A stretch of 64,000 nucleotides of DNA from positions 14,059,104 to 14,123,103 of the forward strand of contig NC_079976.1 in NCBI RefSeq assembly GCF_029852145.1, in the 5' to 3' direction. Positions 24,925 through 37,513 of this stretch are shown here, piece after piece. A model generated the notes under the pieces. It did not search any database and had not been told where the DNA came from. It saw nothing but the letters and a program-made list of their open reading frames with translations. Source of the DNA: Microplitis mediator. Taxonomy: Eukaryota; Arthropoda; Insecta; Hymenoptera; Braconidae. Position 1 is the first letter of the stretch. Each line of letters begins with the position of its first letter. The position numbers and the translations under genes are program-made.

Positions 24925-27900
24925 ATTATATTTTTGGCTCTTAAGTTTACCACCATAACTTAAGTTTTTTCAATATGTGCCATTATGTTTAGTAGTTTTT
25001 GTCTTTTGTACGTTAACATATAAAATTGTAAGCATTTGTATGCTTACTTTATGAACAGCCGCCAACTCATACTAGGACGAGCCGGCGTTAAAATGAATCG
25101 TTATTTTCATTCAAATAACATACAAGTATATGGTGGCGGATACTTTGCAAAGTACTGCCACTTAATTTTTTGCCAATCAGTTGTACTTTGTGTCATTTTT
25201 TGACCTATATAAATTTTTTCCTTTATTTTTCTTAATCTGACATAGTCGTCTTTTATATTATATTTTTGGCTCTTAAGTTTACCACCATAACTTAAGTTTT
25301 TTCAATATGTGCCATTATGTTTAGTAGTTTTTGTCTTTTGTACGTTAACATATAAAATTGTAAGCATTTGTATGCGTACTTTATGAACAGCCGCCAACTC
25401 ATTCTAGTACGAGCCGGCGTTAAAATGAATTGTTATTTTCATTCAAATAACATACAAGTATATGGTGGCGGATACTTTGCAATGTACTATCACTTAATTT
25501 TTTGCCAATCAGTTGTACTTTGTGTCATTTTTAGACATATATAAATTTTTTCCTTTTTTTTTCTTAATCTGACATAGTTGTCTTATATATTATATTTTTG
25601 GCTCTTAAGTTTACCACCATAACTTAAGTTTTTTCAATATGTGCCATTATGTTTAGTAGTTTTTGTCTTTTGTACGTTAACATATAAAATTGTAAGCATT
25701 TGTATGCGTACTTTATGAACAGCCGACAACTCATACTAGTACGAGCCGGCGTTAAAATGAATTGTTATTTTCATTCAAATAACATACAAGTATATGGCGG
25801 CGGATAGTTTGCAAAGTACTATCACTTAATTTTTTGCCAATCAGTTGTACTTTGTGTCATTTTTAGACATCTATAAATTTTTTCTTTTTTTTTTCTTAAT
25901 CTGACATGGTAGTCTTCTACATTATATTTTTGGCTCTTAAGTTTACCACCATAACTTAAGTTTTTTCAATATGTGCCATTATGTTTAGTAGATTTTGTCT
26001 TTTGTACGTTAACATATAAAATTGTAAGCATTTGGATGCGTACTTTATAAACAGCCGACAACTCATATCAGTACGAGCCGGCGTTAAAATGAATTGTTAT
26101 TTTCATTCAAATAACATACAAGTATATGGTGGCGGATAGTTTGCAAAGTACTATCACTTAATTTTTTGCCAATCAGTTGTACTTTGTGTCATTTTTTGAC
26201 ATATATAAATTTTTTCCTTTTTTTTTCTTAATCTGACATAGTTGTCTTTTATATTATATTTTTGGCTCTTAAGTTTACCACCATAACTTAAGTTTTTTCA
26301 ATATGTGCCATTATGTTTAGTAGTTTTTGTCTTTTGTACGTTAACATATAAAATTGTAAGCATTTGTATGCGTACTTTATGAACAGCCGACAACTCATAC
26401 TAGTACGAGCCGGCGTTAAAATGAATTGTTATTTTCATTCAAATAACATACAAGTATATGGCGGCGGATAGTTTGCAAAGTACTAACACTTAATTTTTTG
26501 CCAATCAGTTGTACTTTGTGTCATTTTTTGACATCTATAAATTTTTTCCTTTTTTTTTCTTAATCTGACATAGTTGTCTTTTATATTATATTTTTGGCTC
26601 TTAAGTTTACCACCATAACTTAAGTTTTTTCCAATATGTGCCATTATGTTTAGTAGTTTTTGTCTTTTGTACGTTAACATATAAAATTGTAAGCATTTGT
26701 ATGCGTACTTTATAAACAGCCGACAACTCATATCAGTACGAGCCGGCGTTAAAATGAATTGTTATTTTCATTCAAATAACATACAAGTATATGGCGGCGG
26801 ATAGTTTGCAAAGTACTATCACTTAATTTTTTGCCAATCAGTTGTACTTTGTGTCATTTTTTGACATATATAAATTTTTTCCTTTTTTTTTCTTAATCTG
26901 ACATAGTTGTCTTTTATATTATATTTTTGGCTCTTAAGTTTACCACCATAACTTAAGTTTTTTCAATATGTGCTATTATGGTTAGTAGTTTTTGTCTTTT
27001 GTACGTTAACATATAAAATTGTAAGCATTTGTATGCGTACTTTATGAACAGCCGACAACTCATACTAGTACGAGCCGGCGTTAAAATGAATTGTTATTTT
27101 CATTCTAATAACATACAAGTATATGGCGGCGGATAGTTTGCAAAGTACTATCACTTAATTTTTTGCCAATCAGTTGTACTTTGTGTCATTTTTTGACATA
27201 TATAAATTTTTTCCTTTTTTTTTCTTAATCTGACATAGTTGTCTTTTATATTATATTTTTGGCTCTTAAGTTTACCACCATAACTTAAGTTTTTTCAATA
27301 TGTGCCATTATGTTTAGTAGTTTTTGTCTTTTGTACGTTAACATATAAAATTGTAAGCATTTGTATGCGTACTTTATGAACAGCCGACAACTCATACTAG
27401 TACGAGCCGGCGTTAAAATGAATTGTTATTTTCATTCAAATAACATACAAGTATATGGCGGCGGATAGTTTGCAAAGTACTAACACTTAATTTTTTGCCA
27501 ATCAGTTGTACTTTGTGTCATTTTTTGACATCTATAAATTTTTTCCTTTTTTTTTCTTAATCTGACATAGTTGTCTTTTATATTATATTTTTGGCTCTTA
27601 AGTTTACCACCATAACTTAAGTTTTTTCCAATATGTGCCATTATGTTTAGTAGTTTTTGTCTTTTGTACGTTAACATATAAAATTGTAAGCATTTGTATG
27701 CGTACTTTATGAACAGCCGACAACTCATACTAGTACGAGCCGGCGTTAAAATGAATTGTTATTTTCATTCAAATAACATACAAGTATATGGCGGCGGATA
27801 GTTTGCAAAGTACTATCACTTAATTTTTTGCCAATCAGTTGTACTTTGTGTCATTTTTTGACATCTATAAATTTTTTCCTTTTTTTTTCTTAATCTGACA

Positions 27901-30900
27901 TAGTTGTCTTTTATATTATATTTTTGGCTCTTAAGTTTACCACCATAACTTAAGTTTTTTCAATATGTGCCATTATGTTTAGTAGTTTTTGTCTTTTGTA
28001 CGTTAACATATAAAATTGTAAGCATTTGTATGCGTACTTTATGAACAGCCGACAACTCATACTAGTACGAGCCGGCGTTAAAATTAATTGTTATTTTCAT
28101 TCAAATAACATACAAGTATATGGCGGCGGATAGTTTGCAAAGTACTATCACTTAATTTTTTGCCAATCAGTTGTACTTTGTGTCATTTTTTGACATATAT
28201 AAATTTTTTTCTTTTTTTTTCTTAATCTGACATAGTTGTCTTTTATATTATATTTTTGGCTCTTAAGTTTACCACCATAACTTAAGTTTCTTCAATATGT
28301 GCCATTATGTTTAGTAGTTTTTGTCTTTTGTACGTTAACATATAAAATTGTAAGCATTTGTATGCGTACTTTATGAACAGCCGACAACTCATACTAGTAC
28401 GAGCCGGCGTTAAAATGAATTGTTATTTTCATTCAAATAACATGCAAGTATATGGCGGCGGATAGTTTGCAGAGTACTATCACTTAATTTTTTGCCAATC
28501 ACTTGTACTTTGTGTCATTTTTTGACATATATAAATTTTTTCCTTTATTTTTCTTAATCTGACATAGTTGTCTTTTATATTATATTTTTGGCTCTTAAGT
28601 TCACCACCATAACTTAAGTTTTTTCAATATGTGCCATTATGTTTAGTAGTTTTTGTCTTTTGTACGTTAACATATAAAATTGTAAGCATTTGTATGCTTA
28701 CTTTATGAACAGCCGACAACTCATACTAGTACGAGCCGGCGTTCAAATGAATTGTTATTTTCATTCAAATAACATACAAGTATATGGTGGCGGATACTTT
28801 GCAAAGTACTATCACTTAATTCTTTGCCAATCAGTTGTACTTTGTGTCATTTTTTGACATATATAAATTTTTTTCTTTTTTTTTCTTAATCTGACATAGT
28901 TGTCTTTCATATTATATTTTTAGCTCTTAAGTTTACCACCATAACTTAAGTTTTTTCAATATGTGCCATTATGTTTAGTAGTTTTTGTCTTTTGTACGTT
29001 ATCATATAAAATTGTAAGCATTTGTATGCGTACTTTATGAACAGCCGAACACTCATACTAGTACGAGCCGGCGTTAAAATGAATTGTTATTTTCATTCAA
29101 ATAACATACAAGTATATGGCGGCGGATAGTTTGCAACGTACTATCACTTAATTTTTTGCCAATCAGTTGTACTTTGTGTCATTTTTTGACATATATAAAT
29201 TTTTTTCTTTTTTTTTCTTAATCTGACATAGTTGTCTTTTATATTATATTTTTGGCTCTTAAGTTTACCACCATAACTTAAGTTTTTTCAATATTCGCCA
29301 TTATGTTTAGTAGTTTTTGTCTTTTGTACGTTAACATATAAAATTGTAAGCATTTGTATGCGTACTTTATGAACAGCCGACAACTCATACTAGTACGAGC
29401 CGGCGTTAAAATGAATTGTTATTTTCATTCAAATAACATACAAGTATATGGCGGCGGATAGTTTGCAAAGTACTATCACTTAATTTTTTGCCAATCAGTT
29501 GTACTTTGTGTCATTTTTTGACATCTATAAATTTTTTCCTTTTTTTTTCTTAATCTGACATAGTTGTCTTTTATATTATATTTTTGGCTCTCAAGTTTAC
29601 CACCATAACTTAAGTTTTTTCAATATGTGCCATTATGTTCAGTAGTTTTTGTCTTTTGTACGTTAACATATAAAATTGTAAGCATTTGTATGCTTACTTT
29701 ATGAACAGCCGACAACTCATACTAGTACGAGCCGGCGTTAAAATGAATTGTTATTTTCATTTAAATAACATACAAGTATATGGCGGCGGATAGTTTGCAA
29801 AGTACTATCACTTAATTTTTTTCCAATCAGTTGTACTTTGTGTCATTTTATGACATATATAAATTTTTTCCTTTTTTTTTCTTAATCTGACATAGTTGTC
29901 TTTTATATTATATTTATGGCTCTTAAGTTTACCACCATAACTTAAGTTTTTTCAATATGTGCCATTATGTTTAGTAGTTTTTGTCTTTTGTACGTTAACA
30001 TATAAAATTGTAAGCATTTGTATGCGTACTTTATGAACAGCCGACAACTCATACTAGTACGAGCCGGCGTTAAAATGAATTGTTATTTTCATTCAAATAA
30101 CATGCAAGTATATGGCGGCGGATAGTTTGCAGAGTACTATCACTTAATTTTTTGCCAATCACTTGTACTTTGTGTCATTTTTTGACATATATAAATTTTT
30201 TCCTTTATTTTTCTTAATCTGACATAGTTGTCTTTTATATTATATTTTTGGCTCTTAAGTTTACCACCATAACTTAAGTTTTTTCAATATGTGCCATTAT
30301 GTTTAGTAGTTTTTGTCTTTTGTACGTTAACATATAAAATTGTAAGCATTTGTATGCTTACTTTATGAACAGCCGACAACTCATACTAGTACGAGCCGGC
30401 GTTCAAATGAATTGTTATTTTCATTCAAATAACATACAAGTATATGGTGGCGGATACTTTGCAAAGTACTATCACTTAATTTTTTGCCAATCAGTTGTAC
30501 TTTGTGTCATTTTTTGACATATATAAATTTTTTTCTTTTTTTTTCTTAATCTGACATAGTTGTCTTTCATATTATATTTTCAGCTCTTAAGTTTACCACC
30601 ATAACTTAAGTTTTTTCAATATGTGCCATTATGTTTAGTAGTTTTTGTCTTTTGTACGTTATCATATAAAATTGTAAGCATTTGTATGCGTACTTTATGA
30701 ACAGCCGAACACTCATACTAGTACGAGCCGGCGTTAAAAGGAATTGTTATTTTCATTCAAATAACATACAAGTATATGGCGGCGGATAGTTTGCAACGTA
30801 CTATCACTTAATTTTTTGCCAATCACTTGAACTTTGTGTCATTTTTTGACATATATAAATTTTTTTCTTTTTTTTTCTTAATCTGACATAGTTGTCTTTT

Positions 30901-33013
30901 ATATTATATTTTTAGCTCTTAAGTTTACCACCATAACTTAAGTTTTTTCAATATGTGCCATTATGTTTAGTAGTTTTTGTCTTTTGTACGTTATCATATA
31001 AAATTGTAAGCATTTGTATGCGTACTTTATGAACAGCCGAACACTCATACTAGTACGAGCCGGCGTTAAAATGAATTGTTATTTTCATTCAAATAACATA
31101 CAAGTATATGGCGGCGGATAGTTTGCAACGTACTATCACTTAATTTTTTGCCAATCACTTGTACTTTGTGTCATTTTTTGACATCTATAAATTTTTTCTT
31201 TTTTTTTTCTTAATCTGACATAGTTGTCTTTTATATTATATTTTTGGCTCTTAAGTTTACCACCATAACTTAAGTTTTTTCAATATGTGCCATTATGTTT
31301 AGTAGTTTTTGTCTTTTGTACGTTAACATATAAAATTGTAAGCATTTGTATGCTTACTTTATGAACAGCCGACAACTCATACTAGTACGAGCCGGCGTTC
31401 GAATGAATTGTTATTTTCATTCAAATAACATACAAGTATATGGTGGCGGATACTTTGCAAAGTACTATCACTTAATTTTTTGCCAATCAGTTGTACTTTG
31501 TGTCATTTTTTGACATATATAAATTTTTTTCTTTTTTTTTCTTAATCTGACATAGTTGTCTTTTATATTATATTTTTAGCTCTTAAGTTTACCACCATAA
31601 CTTAAGTTTTTTCAATATGTGCCATTATGTTTAGTAGTTTTTGTCTTTTGTACGTTAACATATAAAATTGTAAGCATTTGTATGCGTACTTTATGAACAG
31701 CCGACAACTCATACTAGTACGAGCCGGCGTTAAAATGAATTGTTATTTTCATTCAAATAACATACAAGTATATGGCGGCGGATAGTTTGCAAAGTACTAT
31801 CACTTAATTTTTTGCCAATCAGTTGTACTTTGTGTCATTTTTTGACATCTATAAATTTTTTCCTTTTTTTTTCTTAATCTGACATAGTTGTCTTTTATAT
31901 TATATTTTTGGCTCTTAAGTTTACCACCATAACTTAAGTTTTTTCAATATGTGCCATTATGTTTAGTAGTTTTTGTCTTTTGTACGTTAACATATAAAAT
32001 TGTAAGCATTTGTATGCGTACTTTATGAACAGCCGACAACTCATACTAGTACGAGCCGGCGTTAAAATGAATTGTTATTTTCATTTAAATAACATACAAG
32101 TATATGGCGGTGGATAGTTTGCAAAGTACTATCACTTAATTTTCTGCCAATCAGTTGTACTTTGTGTCATTTTTTGTCATATCTAAATTTTTTCCTTTTT
32201 TTTTCTTAATCTGACATAGTTGTCTTTTATATTATATTTTTGGCTCTTAAGTTTACCACCATAACTTAAGTTTTTTCAATATGTGCCATTATGTTTAGTA
32301 GTTTTTGTCTTTTGTACGTTATCATATAAAATTGTAAGCATTTGTATGCGTACTTTATGAACAGCCGACAACTCATACTAGTACGAGCCGGCGTTAAAAT
32401 AAATTGTTATTTTCATTCAAATAACATACAAGTATATGGCGGCGGATAGTTTGCAAAGTACTATCACTTAATTTTTTGCCAATCACTTGTACTTTGTGTC
32501 ATTTTTTGACATCTATAAATTTTTTCTTTTTTTTTTCTTAATCTGACATAGTTGTCTTTTATATTATATTTTTGGCTCTTAAGTTTACCACCATAACTTA
32601 AGTTTTTTCAATATGTGCCATTATGTTTAGTAGTTTTTGTCTTTTGTACGTTAACATATAAAATTGTAAGCATTTGTATGCGTACTTTATGAACAGCCGA
32701 CAACTCATACTAGTACGAGCCGGCGTTAAAATGAATTGTTATTTTCATTCAAATAACATGCAAGTATATGGCGGCGGATAGTTTGCAACGTACTATCACT
32801 TAATTTTTTGCCAATCAGTTGTACTTTGTGTCATTTTTTGACATATATAAATTTTTTCCTTTTTTTTTCTTAATCTGACATAGTTGTCTTCTATATTATA
32901 TTTTTGGCTGTTAAGTTTACCACCATAACTTAAGTTTTTTCAATATGTGCCATTATGTTTAGTAGTTTTTGTCTTTTGTACGTTAACATATAAAATTGTA
33001 AGCATTTGTATGC
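24925..33013. repeat. Block P, second copy
   Basis: This is the partner of 12639-20727 (offset 12286). The match ends at 33014, where this copy has GCGTAC and the first has GCTTAC. After that point the sequence instead resembles the CATGCAAG/GCAGAGTAC monomers near 30.1 kb, which begins the 2988-bp tandem unit. Confidence 0.93.
29930..33013. repeat. 9-monomer unit S, first copy
   Basis: Offset 2988 bp to the next copy, exactly 9 monomers. Paired markers: AAAAGG 30736/33724, GTTCGA 31397/34385, GCGGTGG 32107/35095, GCTGTTAAG 32907/35895. It lies inside the second P copy, so S arose after, or at the edge of, the P duplication. Confidence 0.9.
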
Positions 33014-36000
33014 GTACTTTATGAACAGCCGACAACTCATACTAGTACGAGCCGGCGTTAAAATGAATTGTTATTTTCATTCAAATAACATGCAAGTATA
33101 TGGCGGCGGATAGTTTGCAGAGTACTATCACTTAATTTTTTGCCAATCACTTGTACTTTGTGTCATTTTTTGACATATATAAATTTTTTCCTTTATTTTT
33201 CTTAATCTGACATAGTTGTCTTTTATATTATATTTTTGGCTCTTAAGTTTACCACCATAACTTAAGTTTTTTCAATATGTGCCATTATGTTTAGTAGTTT
33301 TTGTCTTTTGTACGTTAACATATAAAATTGTAAGCATTTGTATGCTTACTTTATGAACAGCCGACAACTCATACTAGTACGAGCCGGCGTTCAAATGAAT
33401 TGTTATTTTCATTCAAATAACATACAAGTATATGGTGGCGGATACTTTGCAAAGTACTATCACTTAATTTTTTGCCAATCAGTTGTACTTTGTGTCATTT
33501 TTTGACATATATAAATTTTTTTCTTTTTTTTTCTTAATCTGACATAGTTGTCTTTCATATTATATTTTCAGCTCTTAAGTTTACCACCATAACTTAAGTT
33601 TTTTCAATATGTGCCATTATGTTTAGTAGTTTCTGTCTTTTGTACGTTATCATATAAAATTGTAAGCATTTGTATGCGTACTTTATGAACAGCCGAACAC
33701 TCATACTAGTACGAGCCGGCGTTAAAAGGAATTGTTATTTTCATTCAAATAACATACAAGTATATGGCGGCGGATAGTTTGCAACGTACTATCACTTAAT
33801 TTTTTGCCAATCACTTGTACTTTGTGTCATTTTTTGACATATATAAATTTTTTTCTTTTTTTTTCTTAATCTGACATAGTTGTCTTTTATATTATATTTT
33901 TAGCTCTTAAGTTTACCACCATAACTTAAGTTTTTTCAATATGTGCCATTATGTTTAGTAGTTTTTGTCTTTTGTACGTTATCATATAAAATTGTAAGCA
34001 TTTGTATGCGTACTTTATGAACAGCCGAACACTCATACTAGTACGAGCCGGCGTTAAAATGAATTGTTATTTTCATTCAAATAACATACAAGTATATGGC
34101 GGCGGATAGTTTGCAACGTACTATCACTTAATTTTTTGCCAATCACTTGTACTTTGTGTCATTTTTTGACATCTATAAATTTTTTCTTTTTTTTTTCTTA
34201 ATCTGACATAGTTGTCTTTTATATTATATTTTTGGCTCTTAAGTTTACCACCATAACTTAAGTTTTTTCAATATGTGCCATTATGTTTAGTAGTTTTTGT
34301 CTTTTGTACGTTAACATATAAAATTGTAAGCATTTGTATGCTTACTTTATGAACAGCCGACAACTCATACTAGTACGAGCCGGCGTTCGAATGAATTGTT
34401 ATTTTCATTCAAATAACATACAAGTATATGGTGGCGGATACTTTGCAAAGTACTATCACTTAATTTTTTGCCAATCAGTTGTACTTTGTGTCATTTTTTG
34501 ACATATATAAATTTTTTTCTTTTTTTTTCTTAATCTGACATAGTTGTCTTTTATATTATATTTTTAGCTCTTAAGTTTACCACCATAACTTAAGTTTTTT
34601 CAATATGTGCCATTATGTTTAGTAGTTTTTGTCTTTTGTACGTTAACATATAAAATTGTAAGCATTTGTATGCGTACTTTATGAACAGCCGACAACTCAT
34701 ACTAGTACGAGCCGGCGTTAAAATGAATTGTTATTTTCATTCAAATAACATACAAGTATATGGCGGCGGATAGTTTGCAAAGTACTATCACTTAATTTTT
34801 TGCCAATCAGTTGTACTTTGTGTCATTTTTTGACATCTATAAATTTTTTCCTTTTTTTTTCTTAATCTGACATAGTTGTCTTTTATATTATATTTTTGGC
34901 TCTTAAGTTTACCACCATAACTTAAGTTTTTTCAATATGTGCCATTATGTTTAGTAGTTTTTGTCTTTTGTACGTTAACATATAAAATTGTAAGCATTTG
35001 TATGCGTACTTTATGAACAGCCGACAACTCATACTAGTACGAGCCGGCGTTAAAATGAATTGTTATTTTCATTTAAATAACATACAAGTATATGGCGGTG
35101 GATAGTTTGCAAAGTACTATCACTTAATTTTCTGCCAATCAGTTGTACTTTGTGTCATTTTTTGTCATATCTAAATTTTTTCCTTTTTTTTTCTTAATCT
35201 GACATAGTTGTCTTTTATATTATATTTTTGGCTCTTAAGTTTACCACCATAACTTAAGTTTTTTCAATATGTGCCATTATGTTTAGTAGTTTTTGTCTTT
35301 TGTACGTTATCATATAAAATTGTAAGCATTTGTATGCGTACTTTATGAACAGCCGACAACTCATACTAGTACGAGCCGGCGTTAAAATAAATTGTTATTT
35401 TCATTCAAATAACATACAAGTATATGGCGGCGGATAGTTTGCAAAGTACTATCACTTAATTTTTTGCCAATCACTTGTACTTTGTGTCATTTTTTGACAT
35501 CTATAAATTTTTTCTTTTTTTTTTCTTAATCTGACATAGTTGTCTTTTATATTATATTTTTGGCTCTTAAGTTTACCACCATAACTTAAGTTTTTTCAAT
35601 ATGTGCCATTATGTTTAGTAGTTTTTGTCTTTTGTACGTTAACATATAAAATTGTAAGCATTTGTATGCGTACTTTATGAACAGCCGACAACTCATACTA
35701 GTACGAGCCGGCGTTAAAATGAATTGTTATTTTCATTCAAATAACATGCAAGTATATGGCGGCGGATAGTTTGCAACGTACTATCACTTAATTTTTTGCC
35801 AATCAGTTGTACTTTGTGTCATTTTTTGACATATATAAATTTTTTCCTTTTTTTTTCTTAATCTGACATAGTTGTCTTCTATATTATATTTTTGGCTGTT
35901 AAGTTTACCACCATAACTTAAGTTTTTTCAATATGTGCCATTATGTTTAGTAGTTTTTGTCTTTTGTACGTTAACATATAAAATTGTAAGCATTTGTATG

Positions 36001-36333
36001 CTTACTTTATGAACAGCCGACAACTCATACTAGTACGAGCCGGCGTTAAAATGAATTGTTATTTTCATTCAAATAACATACAAGTATATGGCGGCGGATA
36101 GGTTGCAAAGTACTATCACTTAATTTTTTGCCAATCAGTTCTAGTTTGTGTCACTTTTTTACATATATAAATTTTTTTCTTTTTTTTTCTTAATCTGACA
36201 TAGTTGTCTTTTATATTTTATTTTTGGCTCTTAAGTTTACCACCATAACTGAAGTTTTTTCAATATGTGCTATTACGTTTAGTAGTTTTTGTCTTTTGTA
36301 CGTTAACATATAAAATTGTAAGCATTTGTATGC
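31870..36333. repeat. Block R, first copy (about 13 monomers)
   Basis: This block matches 37514-41977 at offset 5644 bp, exactly 17 monomers. Paired markers: GCGGTGG 32107/37751, GCTGTTAAG 32907/38551 and 35895/41539, TTTCTGTC 33631/39275, CAGCTCTT 33570/39214 region, GGATAGGTTGC 36096/41740, AACTGAAG 36249/41893. The shared TTTCTGTC shows that 38.6-42 kb is closer to this copy than to 17.6-21 kb. The right breakpoint is bracketed to 36277-36334. Confidence 0.9.
32918..36001. repeat. 9-monomer unit S, second copy
   Basis: This is the tandem partner of 29930-33013. It carries a private change, TTTCTGTC at about 33631, which recurs at 39275 but not at the corresponding site in the first copy. 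It also has GAGTTGTAC-type sequence restored where the first copy has TTGAACTTTG near 30829. Confidence 0.88.
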
Positions 36334-37513
36334 GTACTTTATGAACAGCCGACAACTCATACTAGTACGAGCCGGCGTTAAAATTAATTGTTATTTTCAT
36401 TCAAATAACATACAAGTATATGGCGGCGGATAGTTTGCAAAGTACTATCACTTAATTTTTTGCCAATCAGTTGTACTTTGTGTCATTTTTTGACATATAT
36501 AAATTTTTTTCTTTTTTTTTCTTAATCTGACATAGTTGTCTTTTATATTATATTTTTGGCTCTTAAGTTTACCACCATAACTTAAGTTTCTTCAATATGT
36601 GCCATTATGTTTAGTAGTTTTTGTCTTTTGTACGTTAACATATAAAATTGTAAGCATTTGTATGCGTACTTTATGAACAGCCGACAACTCATACTAGTAC
36701 GAGCCGGCGTTAAAATGAATTGTTATTTTCATTCAAATAACATGCAAGTATATGGCGGCGGATAGTTTGCAGAGTACTATCACTTAATTTTTTGCCAATC
36801 ACTTGTACTTTGTGTCATTTTTTGACATATATAAATTTTTTCCTTTATTTTTCTTAATCTGACATAGTTGTCTTTTATATTATATTTTTGGCTCTTAAGT
36901 TCACCACCATAACTTAAGTTTTTTCAATATGTGCCATTATGTTTAGTAGTTTTTGTCTTTTGTACGTTAACATATAAAATTGTAAGCATTTGTATGCTTA
37001 CTTTATGAACAGCCGACAACTCATACTAGTACGAGCCGGCGTTCAAATGAATTGTTATTTTCATTCAAATAACATACAAGTATATGGTGGCGGATACTTT
37101 GCAAAGTACTATCACTTAATTCTTTGCCAATCAGTTGTACTTTGTGTCATTTTTTGACATATATAAATTTTTTTCTTTTTTTTTCTTAATCTGACATAGT
37201 TGTCTTTCATATTATATTTTTAGCTCTTAAGTTTACCACCATAACTTAAGTTTTTTCAATATGTGCCATTATGTTTAGTAGTTTTTGTCTTTTGTACGTT
37301 ATCATATAAAATTGTAAGCATTTGTATGCGTACTTTATGAACAGCCGAACACTCATACTAGTACGAGCCGGCGTTAAAATGAATTGTTATTTTCATTCAA
37401 ATAACATACAAGTATATGGCGGCGGATAGTTTGCAACGTACTATCACTTAATTTTTTGCCAATCAGTTGTACTTTGTGTCATTTTTTGACATATATAAAT
37501 TTTTTTCTTTTTT
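36334..37513. repeat. Insert resembling 28.0-29.2 kb
   Basis: This stretch joins the two R copies. It matches 28.0-29.2 kb at offset 8300 bp (25 monomers), shown by AAATTAATTG at 28081/36381, the TTTCTTCAAT variant near 28287/36587, and TTCTTTGCC near 28821/37121. It departs near 37.59 kb, where the older copy has ATATTCGCC and this one does not. Confidence 0.85.

Larger units (their letters stand above)
17640..25061. repeat. Block Q, first copy (about 22 monomers)
   Basis: This block matches 38558-45979 at offset 20918 bp (63 monomers plus two). Paired markers: AAAAGG 18450/39368, GTTCGA 19111/40029, GCGGTGG 19821/40739, GCTGTTAAG 20621/41539, CCAGTG 21098/42016, CCAGTG 23754/44672, GCTGTTAAG 23277/44195, and the rare TTTCTCAATC near 24563/45481. 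The match ends sharply at 25062, where GCCGCCAACTC replaces GCCGACAACTC. It overlaps block P, so the two duplications are nested. Confidence 0.92.

Noticed and set aside
2242..27728. Eleven minus-strand ORFs of 81-82 codons (ends at 2242, 2575, 2908, 4901, 5566, 8223, 8888, 14197, 15194, 26483, 27480) as genes
   Set aside because: They are the same stretch of satellite in copies that gained one base. Other monomers have the frame broken, the peptide shows low-complexity lysine-rich composition from the T-runs, no domain is recognisable, and no promoter, splice or poly(A) context is specific to these copies.
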